A stretch of DNA of 42,800 nt. Origin: DAOMFM01 sp035429825 (lineage in GTDB: Bacteria > Acidobacteriota > Blastocatellia > UBA7656 > JADIYM01). The DNA lies in NCBI GenBank assembly GCA_044224215.1, contig JBGAKX010000023.1:1-42800 (forward strand), written 5' to 3'. The notes under the pieces were generated by a model. That model was not told the DNA's origin, made no database searches, and was given only the letters and a program-made list of their open reading frames with translations. The position numbers and the translations under genes are program-made. This document shows, piece by piece, positions 1 to 7,750 of this stretch (within the stretch, counting starts at the first letter, position 1; every line of letters begins with the position of its first letter).

Positions 1-1
1 C

Positions 2-877
2 TCAACGGCGCGACCGGCTGAGCTTGGCCACCTTGTCCGCCATGAAGCGTCTTATGTGCCCTGAAATGGCGGGTGCGTCCTCCTCGAGCGCGAAATGCCC
101 CGTATCGAGGAGGTGAACTTCGGCCGCAGGCAGATCCCTCGCGAACGCACGCTGGCCGGCGGGAAGAAAGAACGGGTCGTTCGCGCCGGACACGACGAGC
201 GTCGGCGGTTGATGTTCACGGAAGTACTGGTGCCATGCCGGATACAGCGCGACGTTCGTCGGGTAGTTGTGCAGGAGCTCGAGCTGAATCGCGTTGTTGC
301 CTGGCCGGTCGAGCAGTGACTGGTCGAACGTCCACGCGTCCGGGCTTACATTCTCCGTGTTGCGTGCGCCGTGCAGGTACTGGAAGATCGTCGTCTCGCG
401 GGTGAGGAGGGTCCGCGCCGCCTCTTCCGTCTCCGCAGTCCGATGCTCCCAGAAAGGCCGCAACGGTTTGAACGCGTCCGAGATTCCCTCTTCGTACGCG
501 TTCGCGTTCTGGAATACGAGTGCGACGATACGTTCGGGGTGCGCAGCGGCAATCCTGAGGCCGACAGGTCCCCCATAGTCCTGCATGTAGAGGCTGTATC
601 GCTCGAGTCCGAGTCGCGTGAGGAGCCGATCGACGATCGACGCCAGATTGTCGAACGTGTAGTCGAAATCGCCTACCGCCGGTGCGTCGCTGTAACCGAA
701 CCCCGGGTAGTCCGGCGCGATGACGTGATACTCGTCGGCAAGCAGCGGAATCAGGTCCCGGAACATGTGCGACGACGACGGAAACCCGTGAAGCAGAACG
801 ATCGTCGGCGCCGTGGCCGGTCCCGCCTCACGGTAAAAGATAGACAGTCCATCGATTTCAATGCGCTTGTAGTTCAC
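2..877 (-). CDS. Alpha/beta hydrolase, haloalkane dehalogenase / epoxide hydrolase type
   Basis: This 291-residue protein probably hydrolyses carbon-halogen bonds or epoxides through a covalent ester intermediate. HGFP at residues 30-33 supplies the oxyanion-hole segment. The nucleophile is Asp100 in MQDYGGPVG; haloalkane dehalogenases and epoxide hydrolases use Asp here, whereas esterases use Ser. The general base is His261 in DTGHFALEED. It starts at GTG 877 with the strong ribosome site GGAGGTGA just upstream, and it ends at a TGA at bases 2-4, so it is complete despite lying at the window edge. There is no signal peptide, so it is cytoplasmic. Two inverted repeats lie upstream (903-965), suggesting a dedicated repressor. 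The family is clear; the substrate cannot be read from sequence. Confidence 0.88.
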   Translation of the reverse strand: MNYKRIEIDGLSIFYREAGPATAPTIVLLHGFPSSSHMFRDLIPLLADEYHVIAPDYPGFGYSDAPAVGDFDYTFDNLASIVDRLLTRLGLERYSLYMQDYGGPVGLRIAAAHPERIVALVFQNANAYEEGISDAFKPLRPFWEHRTAETEEAARTLLTRETTIFQYLHGARNTENVSPDAWTFDQSLLDRPGNNAIQLELLHNYPTNVALYPAWHQYFREHQPPTLVVSGANDPFFLPAGQRAFARDLPAAEVHLLDTGHFALEEDAPAISGHIRRFMADKVAKLSRSRR

Positions 878-902
878 AGTGTCACCTCCTGGTATTCATC
901 CC

Positions 903-965
903 CGAACCACCGCGTGATGGTTCGAATGTGGATGCTAACCAAATAAATTGATTTTTAGTGGTTAG
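903..965. promoter_or_regulatory. Two inverted repeats upstream of the hydrolase gene
   Basis: CGAACCA (903-909) pairs with TGGTTCG (918-924), and CTAACCA (935-941) pairs with TGGTTAG (959-965) around an AT-rich core. The related half-sites (AACCA/TGGTT) suggest two binding sites for one dimeric regulator of the hydrolase gene starting at 877. Which regulator binds is unknown; the nearest one, the sigma54 activator at 1091, also has AACCA-type half-sites in its own upstream palindrome. Confidence 0.4.
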
Positions 966-1090
966 TTATTCCAGAGCGGTTCAGAAAAACTACAGGCATC
1001 GCATGGCAGCCACGCGGGCGGGCGTGGACGCACTGACCGCCAATGACGGCGGCGAACGCACGGCGCGCCGGTCCAACCGTGAACGGCGCG

Positions 1091-2674
1091 CTAGCGGAGT
1101 CCGAGGCGCTTGAGGCGGGAAGCGAGCGTCGTCGGCTTCAGGCCGAGCAACTCAGCGGCCCCGCCCGCGCCATACACCTTGCCGCCGGCGCGCTCGAGCG
1201 CCGCCTGGATCGACTCCCTCTCGAGATTCTTCAGGTCGGCGGCCGTTCGAAGGTCGGCCTGCCCGGCGGGTGCGCTGTGTTGTTCGCGACGTGACGGTGC
1301 GGCGGGCGCAATTTCGAGGCGGAGCGGCGTCCGACCCTGCGACAGAATGACGGCTCGCTCGAGCACGTTCTGCAGTTCACGAACGTTTCCGGGCCACGCG
1401 TACGCCTGGAGGTCCCGGACGTTTCTCTGCGAGAGCACCGGACGCGGCAGGTTGAGCCGCAGCGCCGTACGCTCGAGGCAGTGTTCGGCAAGCGCGGCGA
1501 TGTCGCCTGTGCGTTCGCGCAACGGTGGGACCTCGATCGGGAACACGCTGAGCCGAAAATAGAGGTCCTGCCGGAATCGCCCGTCGGCTGCCTCGCGCTT
1601 GAGGTCACGGTTCGTCGCGGCCACGACCCGAACGTTCACGTTTCGCGTCCGTCCTTCGCCGACGCGCTCGAACTGACCCTCCTGAAGAACGCGAAGCAGC
1701 TTGCTCTGAAGCGCGAGCGGGATCTCGCCGATCTCGTCCAGAAAGAGCGTGCCGCCGTCGGCGAGCTCAAATCTTCCGACCCTGTCCTGGTACGCCCCCG
1801 TGAACGATCCCTTTGCGTGGCCAAAGAACTCGCTTTCAAACAGATCCGACGGAACCGCGGCACAGTTGACCCGGATGAGCGGCTTCGCAGACCGTGCGCT
1901 GCGTTCGTGGATCGCGCGCGCGATCAGTTCCTTTCCAGTGCCGGATTCGCCCGTGATGAGTACGGTCGTTTCCAGTGGCGCGACGAGCTCCACCTGCCGA
2001 AGCACTTTTGTAAGAGCCGGGCTCGACCCGACGATGTCGGTGAAGTCGAGGGCCGTCTTGACCTCCTCGCGAAGGTACGCGTTCTCGAGCTCGAGTTGCT
2101 CGCGCAGCCGATCGATCTGCTCGAACGCACGTGCGTTTGCGATCGCCACCGCCGCGTAATCCGCGAACGTCCGGAGCCATCCTGCGTCCACGTCGTCGAG
2201 CGCCTGTCGACCAAAAACGCCCAGAACTCCAAGAATCTCGCCTCGGAAGACGAGCGGCTGACCTGCAAAGGCTCGAACGTGTTCCCGCCCGGCCCACTCC
2301 GGACGCGCGATCCACGTTGAGTCACGCGCGACGTCGCGAACGATAATCGACTCTCCCGTGGCGCCGATCCGTCCGATCTTTCGCACACCCAGCGGAAAGC
2401 GTCGGAATGCGCCGTCGAGTCGGGTCCACGCGTCCTCGGCCGTGTCGAGCGGCGTTCCGTTGCTCGCAACGAGGTGAAGACAGCGGGCGCGGTCCGGGCA
2501 CTCGGCGCGCATCGGACAGGTCTCGCAGATGTCGCCTGGCCGTACCAGCCAGATTCGCGCCAGCGCCGTGCCCGGCTGCTCGATCAGGCCTTCCACGATG
2601 CGCTGCAGCACAACGCCGAGCGAATGCTCCCCGGCAATGGCAAGCGCGATCTGCTGCAGCGTGTCGGAATACAC
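1091..2674 (-). CDS. Sigma54-dependent enhancer-binding regulator, GAF-AAA+-Fis
   Basis: This 527-residue NtrC/FhlA-class activator opens sigma54 promoters using ATP. A GAF domain covers roughly residues 10-175, followed by a short coiled linker, an AAA+ domain with Walker A GESGTGKE at 242-249, a GSFTGA sigma54-contact loop at 289-294 (usual form GAFTGA), and a C-terminal Fis-type helix-turn-helix. The GAF domain contains a cysteine cluster, Cys50, Cys53, Cys59 and Cys65, that could bind a metal or sense redox state. A longer reading frame extends upstream to 2854, but GTG 2674 has AGGGTGA five bases before it and leaves room for the shared intergenic control region. The gene is divergent from an AhpD-like peroxidase that has a -24/-12 promoter, its likely target. 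Confidence 0.9.
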   Translation of the reverse strand: MYSDTLQQIALAIAGEHSLGVVLQRIVEGLIEQPGTALARIWLVRPGDICETCPMRAECPDRARCLHLVASNGTPLDTAEDAWTRLDGAFRRFPLGVRKIGRIGATGESIIVRDVARDSTWIARPEWAGREHVRAFAGQPLVFRGEILGVLGVFGRQALDDVDAGWLRTFADYAAVAIANARAFEQIDRLREQLELENAYLREEVKTALDFTDIVGSSPALTKVLRQVELVAPLETTVLITGESGTGKELIARAIHERSARSAKPLIRVNCAAVPSDLFESEFFGHAKGSFTGAYQDRVGRFELADGGTLFLDEIGEIPLALQSKLLRVLQEGQFERVGEGRTRNVNVRVVAATNRDLKREAADGRFRQDLYFRLSVFPIEVPPLRERTGDIAALAEHCLERTALRLNLPRPVLSQRNVRDLQAYAWPGNVRELQNVLERAVILSQGRTPLRLEIAPAAPSRREQHSAPAGQADLRTAADLKNLERESIQAALERAGGKVYGAGGAAELLGLKPTTLASRLKRLGLR

Positions 2675-2694
2675 GAGCGTCACCCTAAACGAAG

Positions 2695-2733
2695 TTTCGT
2701 GGTTGAACAACGCAAAATCGTGAAACCACGAAA
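2695..2733. promoter_or_regulatory. Palindromic upstream activating site for the sigma54 regulator
   Basis: TTTCGTGGTT (2695-2704) and AACCACGAAA (2724-2733) are perfect 10-bp inverted arms with a 19-bp spacer. The second half also contains TCGTG-AAAC-CACGA. The centre lies about 95 bp upstream of the -24/-12 promoter at 2809, the normal distance for an enhancer-binding protein site, and about 40 bp before the regulator's own start codon. Binding by the adjacent regulator, with autoregulation, is inferred. Confidence 0.6.
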
Positions 2734-2808
2734 TTCCGTTGCATGGCCGTCCATGTCCAAACTCAGCTAAGTGGCTTCTGTGCAATAAGTTATCAGTTTC
2801 CCACACTT

Positions 2809-2824
2809 TGGAACGCCGTGTGCA
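2809..2824 (+). promoter_or_regulatory. Sigma54 (-24/-12) promoter of the AhpD-like gene
   Basis: TGGAACGCCGTGTGCA matches the sigma54 consensus TGGCACG-N4-TTGCA with two mismatches, and it has the obligatory GG and GC dinucleotides with exact spacing. It ends 59 bp before the ATG at 2884. A divergent sigma54 activator gene and an upstream palindrome support the call. Confidence 0.65.
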
Positions 2825-2883
2825 CTCAACAACTGCGACTGCGGAATTGAACAATCACCAAACGAAAGCACGAAGGAGACACG

Positions 2884-3435
2884 ATGACGCGAATCACAAC
2901 GATCGATCCGAAGACGGCCACAGGCAAATCCAAGGAACTGCTGGACGCGGTTCATTCGAAGCTCGGAATGACCCCGAACATGACGCGCGTGATGGCGAGC
3001 TCGCCGGCCGTGCTCGAAGCCTACCTGGCGTTCAGCGGCGCCCTCTCGGGCGGCGCGCTCGACGCTCAGCTTCGCGAGCAGCTGGCGCTCGTGGTCGCAC
3101 AGGAGAACGGTTGCGAGTATTGCCTGTCGGCCCACACGGCGATCGGCAAGATGACGGGACTCCGAATAGACGAGATCGAAGCCAGTCGGCGCGGGCTCTC
3201 GACGGACGCAAAGCGCGCGGCGGCGCTCGACTTTGCGCGCACGGTCGTCATCGAGGCGGGAGCGGTGAAGGATGAGGACGTCGAGCGTGTGCGTAGCGCT
3301 GGATACTCGGATGGCGAGATCGCCGAGATCGTCGCGGCCGTGGCACTCAACGTGTTCACGAACTACATCAACATCGTCGCCGGGACGGTCATTGATTTTC
3401 CGAAGGTGGCCCGCGAGCTCGAAGTCTTCGCGTGA
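2884..3435 (+). CDS. Carboxymuconolactone decarboxylase / AhpD-family alkylhydroperoxidase
   Basis: This 183-residue cytoplasmic protein belongs to the CMD/AhpD family. Glu74, Cys77, Cys80 and His84 in ENGCEYCLSAH form the AhpD-type peroxidatic motif (E-x2-C-x2-C-x3-H), which points to thiol-based hydroperoxide reduction rather than lactone decarboxylation. It starts at ATG 2884 after AAGGAGA. It is preceded by a -24/-12 promoter and lies divergent from a sigma54 activator with a Cys-rich GAF domain, so it is probably induced by an oxidative or electrophilic signal. A GC-rich hairpin follows the stop. The electron donor is not visible; the thioredoxin at 37037 is a distant possibility. Confidence 0.9.
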   Translation: MTRITTIDPKTATGKSKELLDAVHSKLGMTPNMTRVMASSPAVLEAYLAFSGALSGGALDAQLREQLALVVAQENGCEYCLSAHTAIGKMTGLRIDEIEASRRGLSTDAKRAAALDFARTVVIEAGAVKDEDVERVRSAGYSDGEIAEIVAAVALNVFTNYINIVAGTVIDFPKVARELEVFA

Positions 3436-3466
3436 GGAGGCCTCGGCTCTGACCTCGATGCGTGGG

Positions 3467-3495
3467 GGGGCCAAGGTCTTGCCGGCCTTGGTCCC
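3467..3495 (+). terminator. Hairpin after the AhpD-like gene
   Basis: GGGGCCAAGG (3467-3476) pairs with CCTTGGTCCC (3486-3495) through ten pairs including one G-U, with a 9-nt loop. There is no clear T tract, so termination is probable but not certain. Confidence 0.5.
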
Positions 3496-3684
3496 TCACG
3501 CGCGACGGGCGCAAGGGAGTGGCGACAGCGGGTCGTCGACTCGGACAATGCGAGCCTTCCGATTCACACGGCCGTCATTTCCGAATGGTCGCGGCGTTGC
3601 AGCCGACCGCACGAGCGCGCATCATCGGGCAGGTTGGTCGAACCGTCGAGCCGGACAACGAAGCCGAAACGGAGGTCGCGCCCA

Positions 3685-4293
3685 ATGTCCCGATACGATT
3701 TCCTCGTAGAGACCTACGACACGGAGCGCCTGAAGACCCTGTCGGTGTGGTCTCAGTTTCACGATTCCGACATGGAGTTTCGACCCGAGCCGCGCGCGCG
3801 AACGCCGCACGAGCACATGGTGCATCAGTGCCAGAGCGAGGACTACTGGATGCGGACGATGCTCGGAATCGATCTTGGCACAACGCCATTACCCGCCGAC
3901 GAGTCTCGTATCGAGTTCCTCCGAAGGTACGCTGACTCGTCCGCACAACGGCTCGAGCTTCTGACGGCGAAGTCCGACGCGTGGTTCGAAGGCGCAACTG
4001 GCTTCTTCGAGGTGACCCGCACGCGGGCGTGGGTGGTCACACGACGAATCGCACACTCGGCGCACCACCGTGGCCAGCTCACGGCGTACCTTCGCATGCT
4101 CGGACGCGAGCTGTATTCGACGTACGGCCCGACGGCCGATACGGGCGGGCTGTTTCAGAACCATGCCCCGGTCATCTACCGGTACGACACGATCGAGCAT
4201 CTGCTCGAGGCTGAAGCGCAGGGCAACGCGGTCCATCCGCCACTGCCTGGTCCGGGTCCGCACAGCCCGACGGAACGCGCCGCCACCGCGTGA
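3685..4293 (+). CDS. DinB-family (YfiT-like) putative metal-dependent protein
   Basis: This 202-residue protein has the DinB four-helix-bundle pattern. A conserved histidine occurs early (HEHMVHQCQSEDYW), and HSAHHRGQLTAYLRMLG near residues 120-137 supplies the usual H-x3-HRGQ metal-binding helix. Family members are often thiol transferases or hydrolases using bacillithiol or mycothiol, or proteins of unknown role. The start is set at ATG 3685 because GGAGGT sits at 3671-3676; an upstream in-frame ATG at 3634 lacks such a site. No signal peptide is seen. It is separated from the peroxidase by a hairpin and is probably its own transcription unit. Confidence 0.8.
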   Translation: MSRYDFLVETYDTERLKTLSVWSQFHDSDMEFRPEPRARTPHEHMVHQCQSEDYWMRTMLGIDLGTTPLPADESRIEFLRRYADSSAQRLELLTAKSDAWFEGATGFFEVTRTRAWVVTRRIAHSAHHRGQLTAYLRMLGRELYSTYGPTADTGGLFQNHAPVIYRYDTIEHLLEAEAQGNAVHPPLPGPGPHSPTERAATA

Positions 4294-4447
4294 GACCGTG
4301 GGAACCGAGCTGTGTTCGCTGCTCGGCTGAGACAAACTCCGATTCTGTGCGTATTAGACCTGCACGCCTCGCTGCCGCTATCAAACGCCCGTGCCAGGGC
4401 ACGGTTTCGTTCGATCACGCTCGACGGCGAACGGAGGGAATACCGCA

Positions 4448-5008
4448 ATGCTGAGGATTTCGTGTCTTGCTCTCGGGGTGGTTTGCACGATGAGTGCTCT
4501 CGCCGCAGCCGGTTCCGCACCTAGCACGCGTCGCGCGTTGCACGCGCAAGGCGCCCAACCCGCTCCGGCGGGAGACGCGTCGGCGAGGCAGGTTCCGTCC
4601 CGACTGTCGCCCGCCGATCTCGCCGAGATTCGTGCGTTGAACTCGACGTTCGTTCGTGGCTGGCTCAACGATGACGCGACGGCCGTCTTGAGCGTCTTTG
4701 GCACGGACGCAATGCTCTTCCCGCCCGGGTCGAATCCCGTGCGCGGATTATCCGATATTCGAGCGTATTGGTGGCCGAGCGACGGGTCGCACACGGTGAT
4801 CACGTCGTTCGAGCGGCACATCGACGAAATCGAAGGAACGTCGGATCTCGCGTTTCTTCGAGGCACCGCATCGCTCGCCTGGACCTACGAGAAGGACGGC
4901 AAGTCGACGAGCCAGACGAGCAAGTCGACCGACCTCCTGCTGCTGGCGCGCGATCCTTCGGGACACTGGCACGTCATACGCCAGATGTGGGCCACGCTTC
5001 CGAATTGA
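4448..5008 (+). CDS. Secreted SnoaL/DUF4440-like (SgcJ/EcaC type) protein
   Basis: This 186-residue protein has an N-terminal signal peptide (hydrophobic residues 5-21, ending near the alanine-rich stretch) and a single NTF2-like fold of the SgcJ/EcaC or DUF4440 family. The core reads as LNSTFVRGWLNDDATAVLSVF followed by an acidic strand and a C-terminal WHVIRQMW strand. Such proteins bind small hydrophobic ligands or act as cyclases or isomerases; none of these can be assigned here. ATG 4448 is chosen because CGGAGGG precedes it. It converges with the oxidoreductase gene ending at 5045. Confidence 0.75.
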   Translation: MLRISCLALGVVCTMSALAAAGSAPSTRRALHAQGAQPAPAGDASARQVPSRLSPADLAEIRALNSTFVRGWLNDDATAVLSVFGTDAMLFPPGSNPVRGLSDIRAYWWPSDGSHTVITSFERHIDEIEGTSDLAFLRGTASLAWTYEKDGKSTSQTSKSTDLLLLARDPSGHWHVIRQMWATLPN

Positions 5009-5044
5009 TACGAGCGATTCGCCCCTGAGGTCGCCGGTACGCCA

Positions 5045-6019
5045 TCATGGCACGAGCACGACCTTGCCGATCGTGTTCCTGCTCGCAATCGCCTCGAGCG
5101 CCTTTCGAGCCTCCTCGAGCGGATACGCAACATTTGCGAACAGTCTCAGCCGGCCCTGGTTCAGCAGGTCGAACAGACTCGACACGCACTCGCCGAACTG
5201 GTCGGGGCGAAGTCCGCGAATGTGGAACCCGACGATCGACTGACCGTCGTACATGAGCTGACGCACGCGCTCGGCGGAGATTGGCTCGTGGGCGTTCTGC
5301 GCCCCGAACACCACGGTTCTTCCGAACGGTTTGAGAAGCTGCGAGCTCTCGTCGCCGACGGCGCCGGCAACGGACTCGAGGACGATATCGACGCCGGCAT
5401 CACCCGTTGCCGCGCGAACCCGGTCCGCCCAGTTGGATTCGCGGTAGTTGACCGCGACGTCGGCACCCAGGCTTCTGACGAGTTCGAGCTTGTCGCATGA
5501 CCCCGCAAGCGCGATGACCTTGCCGGCGCCGAGTATCTTTGCAAGCTGCACCAGGAACAGGCCGACTCCGCCGGCAGCCGCCTGGATGAGGATCGTTTCA
5601 CCTGGCTGAATTCTCGCCGCGAATTTCAGGAGAGCGTAAGCCGTGACGCCCTGAATGGTAATGGTTGTCGCTTCGGCGAAAGACAGTGCGGGCGGAATCC
5701 GGATCACGCTGGCGGCGTCAACTGCCGCGTACTCGGCGTAGCCGCCGGAACCGCCAACGGCGGCCACGCGGTCGCCGACGTGCAGGTGCTCGACGCCAGC
5801 TCCAACTTCGGTGACTACCCCGGCCGTCTCGAATCCGATGACGTACGGAAGCGGCAGCGTCGCGGGGTATCTCCCGCGGGTGATTTCGACATCGGCAAAG
5901 TTGACGCCGGCCGCCTCGACGCGAATCAGCACCTCGCCAGGACCGGGTGTCGGCTGCTCGATGTCGACAAGCTTCAGGCTGTCGGGTCCGTCGAGTCCTT
6001 CCAGTTCGACTGCTCTCAT
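5045..6019 (-). CDS. Zinc-free NADPH:quinone oxidoreductase (QOR-type MDR)
   Basis: This 324-residue medium-chain dehydrogenase/reductase has the usual length of the QOR family. The N-terminal GroES-like domain (PGPGEVLIRVEAAGVNFADV) lacks the structural and catalytic zinc cysteines of alcohol dehydrogenases. The Rossmann domain has the AAAGGVGLFLVQLAKILGA nucleotide motif near residue 150. It probably reduces quinones or enals with NADPH in the cytoplasm. ATG 6019 is preceded by AAAGGAGGA; the longer frame upstream to 6100 has no support. Two short perfect palindromes at 6131-6160 lie upstream and may be operators. Confidence 0.88.
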   Translation of the reverse strand: MRAVELEGLDGPDSLKLVDIEQPTPGPGEVLIRVEAAGVNFADVEITRGRYPATLPLPYVIGFETAGVVTEVGAGVEHLHVGDRVAAVGGSGGYAEYAAVDAASVIRIPPALSFAEATTITIQGVTAYALLKFAARIQPGETILIQAAAGGVGLFLVQLAKILGAGKVIALAGSCDKLELVRSLGADVAVNYRESNWADRVRAATGDAGVDIVLESVAGAVGDESSQLLKPFGRTVVFGAQNAHEPISAERVRQLMYDGQSIVGFHIRGLRPDQFGECVSSLFDLLNQGRLRLFANVAYPLEEARKALEAIASRNTIGKVVLVP

Positions 6020-6130
6020 GATCGCTCCTCCTTTGACGTGAACGGGCGGCAGATGCGGCACGCTCCGCGCGAAACCCGCGCACCGTGCGACTGCCACCAC
6101 GCAGCACCTGCTTTATGTAGCGATCGCTCT

Positions 6131-6160
6131 GGAATATTCCGGGCTGTTCGACAATTGTCG
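6131..6160. promoter_or_regulatory. Two palindromes upstream of the quinone oxidoreductase gene
   Basis: GGAATATTCC (6131-6140) and CGACAATTGTCG (6149-6160) are perfect palindromes about 115-140 bp upstream of ATG 6019. The second shares its core GACAATTGTC with the palindrome at 40755-40770. They are operator-like, but no regulator is assigned. Confidence 0.35.
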
Positions 6161-6230
6161 CCACGGCCGGCAGTCGATTGCCCGGGCACGCATCAGTTGC
6201 GCAGCGTCGGCACGCTCGTCAGGCGGGGCT

Positions 6231-7004
6231 TCACCCGTCCCCCACCTTCAGGTAGCCAGCCAAGTCGGCGAGCGTCGAGCCGACGGCATCTGGCGCGGCG
6301 CCGAGCTCCTCGATCGGCTGCGCCGAGCGATTGACCCAGAACGTCTCGAGGCCAAACCACTTCGCCCCTGCCACGTCCCACCCGGCAAACGCGGCGAACA
6401 AGACGTCCTCACGGCGCAGCTGCAGAACGTCGATTCCCAGCTGGTATGCGCGAGGGTCGGGTTTGTACGTCCGCGCCTGGTCGGTGCTCACGGCGTGTTC
6501 GAACAGGCCGCCGAGGTCCGCGTGCTCAATTGACGCTTGAAGCATCCGAGGCGTCAGGTTCGAGAGAAGCGCGAGCCGCACACCGGCTCCGCGCAGCGCT
6601 CGGAGCGCGGCCGACACATCTGGGTACGCCGCCAGTTCGAGATACGGCTGCATCAGATGCGCCCGATCGTCCGGGCTCAAATCGATCTTGAGCTCCCGCG
6701 CCGCCGCCACGAGCGCGTCCTCGGTCACCCTCCAAAAGTCCTCGTATCTCGCGCCCGCTGCACGCAGCCAGCAGTACTCGAACTGTCGGGTTCGCCACAG
6801 TGCGGCGAGCTGCGCGCCCTTGTCCGGAATAGCCGTGGTGACGCGTGCGAATACCGGCCGCGGATCGAATATCGGAAACGCGTCGAACAGGATTGCCTTT
6901 GGCAGCTTCATGGGACGACGCCGGATCGCCGAGGCGCGTCCACCGAGTCCCGCCGCAAGCGCACCCGAGGCGAGAGTGAGGAACGTTCTGCGTGATGCGC
7001 GCAC
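6231..7004 (-). CDS. Tat-exported haloacid dehalogenase-like hydrolase (type II HAD)
   Basis: This 257-residue protein starts with a twin-arginine signal, SRRTFLTLASGALAAGL (residues 4-20), so it is probably exported folded. The HAD domain follows, with nucleophile Asp41 in LFDAFPIFDPRP, Ser/Thr motif LSNLTPRML, Lys motif YKPDPRAYQLG, and the acidic region FAGWDVAGAKWFGLETFWVNR typical of L-2-haloacid dehalogenases. Motif I lacks the usual Gly-Thr of DAYGTL. GTG 7004 is chosen because GGAGGAA precedes it, and only one base separates it from the stop of the doxX-like gene, so the two are cotranscribed. Substrate unknown. Confidence 0.82.
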   Translation of the reverse strand: MRASRRTFLTLASGALAAGLGGRASAIRRRPMKLPKAILFDAFPIFDPRPVFARVTTAIPDKGAQLAALWRTRQFEYCWLRAAGARYEDFWRVTEDALVAAARELKIDLSPDDRAHLMQPYLELAAYPDVSAALRALRGAGVRLALLSNLTPRMLQASIEHADLGGLFEHAVSTDQARTYKPDPRAYQLGIDVLQLRREDVLFAAFAGWDVAGAKWFGLETFWVNRSAQPIEELGAAPDAVGSTLADLAGYLKVGDG

Positions 7005-7005
7005 G

Positions 7006-7521
7006 TCATATTCCTCCGGCTCGAAAGTAACCATCCCGCATGCGAGACGCGAGTAACCGATCAACCGAAAAAGGCCCGCTGCCACCCAGACAGAGTGCGA
7101 CAAGACACGCAATGTAAAGCAGATCCGTCTCGAATCCGGGCGGACCAAACTGCGCCCCGGTCGGCGTGACGGCGAGCAGTTTTATCGAGCTGAATCCATA
7201 CTGGACGTGCACGCTGAACGCCGCCACCGCCAGGATCGCCGCCAGTGGCAGGCTGACGAGCGGTATGAAGGCTCCAGCCAGGATCGCGGCTCCGCCAACT
7301 ATCTCGAGCACGATCGTTGCCCACCCCAGCAGCACGGGTGCAGGGACTCCAATGGCGTGCAGGATGCCGAAAAACCGTTCGGGGCCGTTCGCGAGCTTGG
7401 CATAGCCATGGGCCATGAACCCATAGCCCACAATCAGCCGCAGAGGGATCGGCGCCCAATACGTCATTCGTGAGAGCCCCCATGAACTCGTGCGCAACAA
7501 ACCAGTGAGACTTCGCGTCAT
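7006..7521 (-). CDS. DoxX-family membrane protein
   Basis: This 171-residue protein has about four membrane helices and the DoxX pattern (RLIVGYGFMAHGYAKLANGPERF, then hydrophobic segments with VLEIVGGAAILAGAF). DoxX proteins are small inner-membrane proteins linked to quinone or thiol redox stress. ATG 7521 follows TTGAGGATGCT. It heads a two-gene operon with the Tat-exported HAD protein. It is transcribed away from an ECF sigma gene whose promoter motif is almost repeated in front of it, placing it in that sigma regulon. In other phyla DoxX genes are also regulated by ECF/NrsF-type pairs (established knowledge). Confidence 0.88.
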   Translation of the reverse strand: MTRSLTGLLRTSSWGLSRMTYWAPIPLRLIVGYGFMAHGYAKLANGPERFFGILHAIGVPAPVLLGWATIVLEIVGGAAILAGAFIPLVSLPLAAILAVAAFSVHVQYGFSSIKLLAVTPTGAQFGPPGFETDLLYIACLVALCLGGSGPFSVDRLLASRMRDGYFRAGGI

Positions 7522-7645
7522 AGCATCCTCAACGTGACCAACTTGTGGCGAATGTCGTGAGTCACCTCGAGACCTCCGTCCTTGCAACTCCCAGGATCGA
7601 GTCGCCCACCCCCCGTGAGCGTCTCCCATTCGCCGCATTGCCTCA

Positions 7646-7672
7646 TGCGAACCGGACGGCGCGAATGGTTAC
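7646..7672 (-). promoter_or_regulatory. ECF-type promoter driving the DoxX-HAD operon
   Basis: On the minus strand GTAACC (7672-7667) is followed after 17 bases by CGCA (7649-7646). This nearly duplicates the promoter of the divergent sigma gene (GTAACC-N16-CGCA). The -35 elements of the two promoters form the arms of a palindrome, GGTTACAAAA (7667-7676) and TTTTGTAACC (7691-7700). Predicted leader about 120 nt. Confidence 0.6.
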
Positions 7673-7694
7673 AAAAGAATCTCCGAGTTTTTTT

Positions 7695-7720
7695 GTAACC
7701 TTTGCGCCGCGCTGTACGCA
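7695..7720 (+). promoter_or_regulatory. Autoregulatory ECF-type promoter of the sigma/anti-sigma operon
   Basis: GTAACC (7695-7700), a 16-bp spacer and CGCA (7717-7720) lie 30 bp upstream of the TTG start at 7751. As I recall, SigF-type ECF factors that partner NrsF anti-sigma factors use GTAACC-N16-CGAA, close to this. The mirrored copy on the other strand supports function. Confidence 0.65.
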
Positions 7721-7750
7721 TATAACCTCTGAGGTTTACGGAGGTAGTGC

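Noticed and set aside
4693..4710. TGGCACG in the SnoaL-like gene resembling a sigma54 -24 box
   Set aside because: No GC at the -12 position and it is inside a gene.
7026..7055. GTAACC motifs inside the DoxX gene resembling the ECF -35 box
   Set aside because: They lack a CGCA at 16-17 bp and are inside coding sequence.
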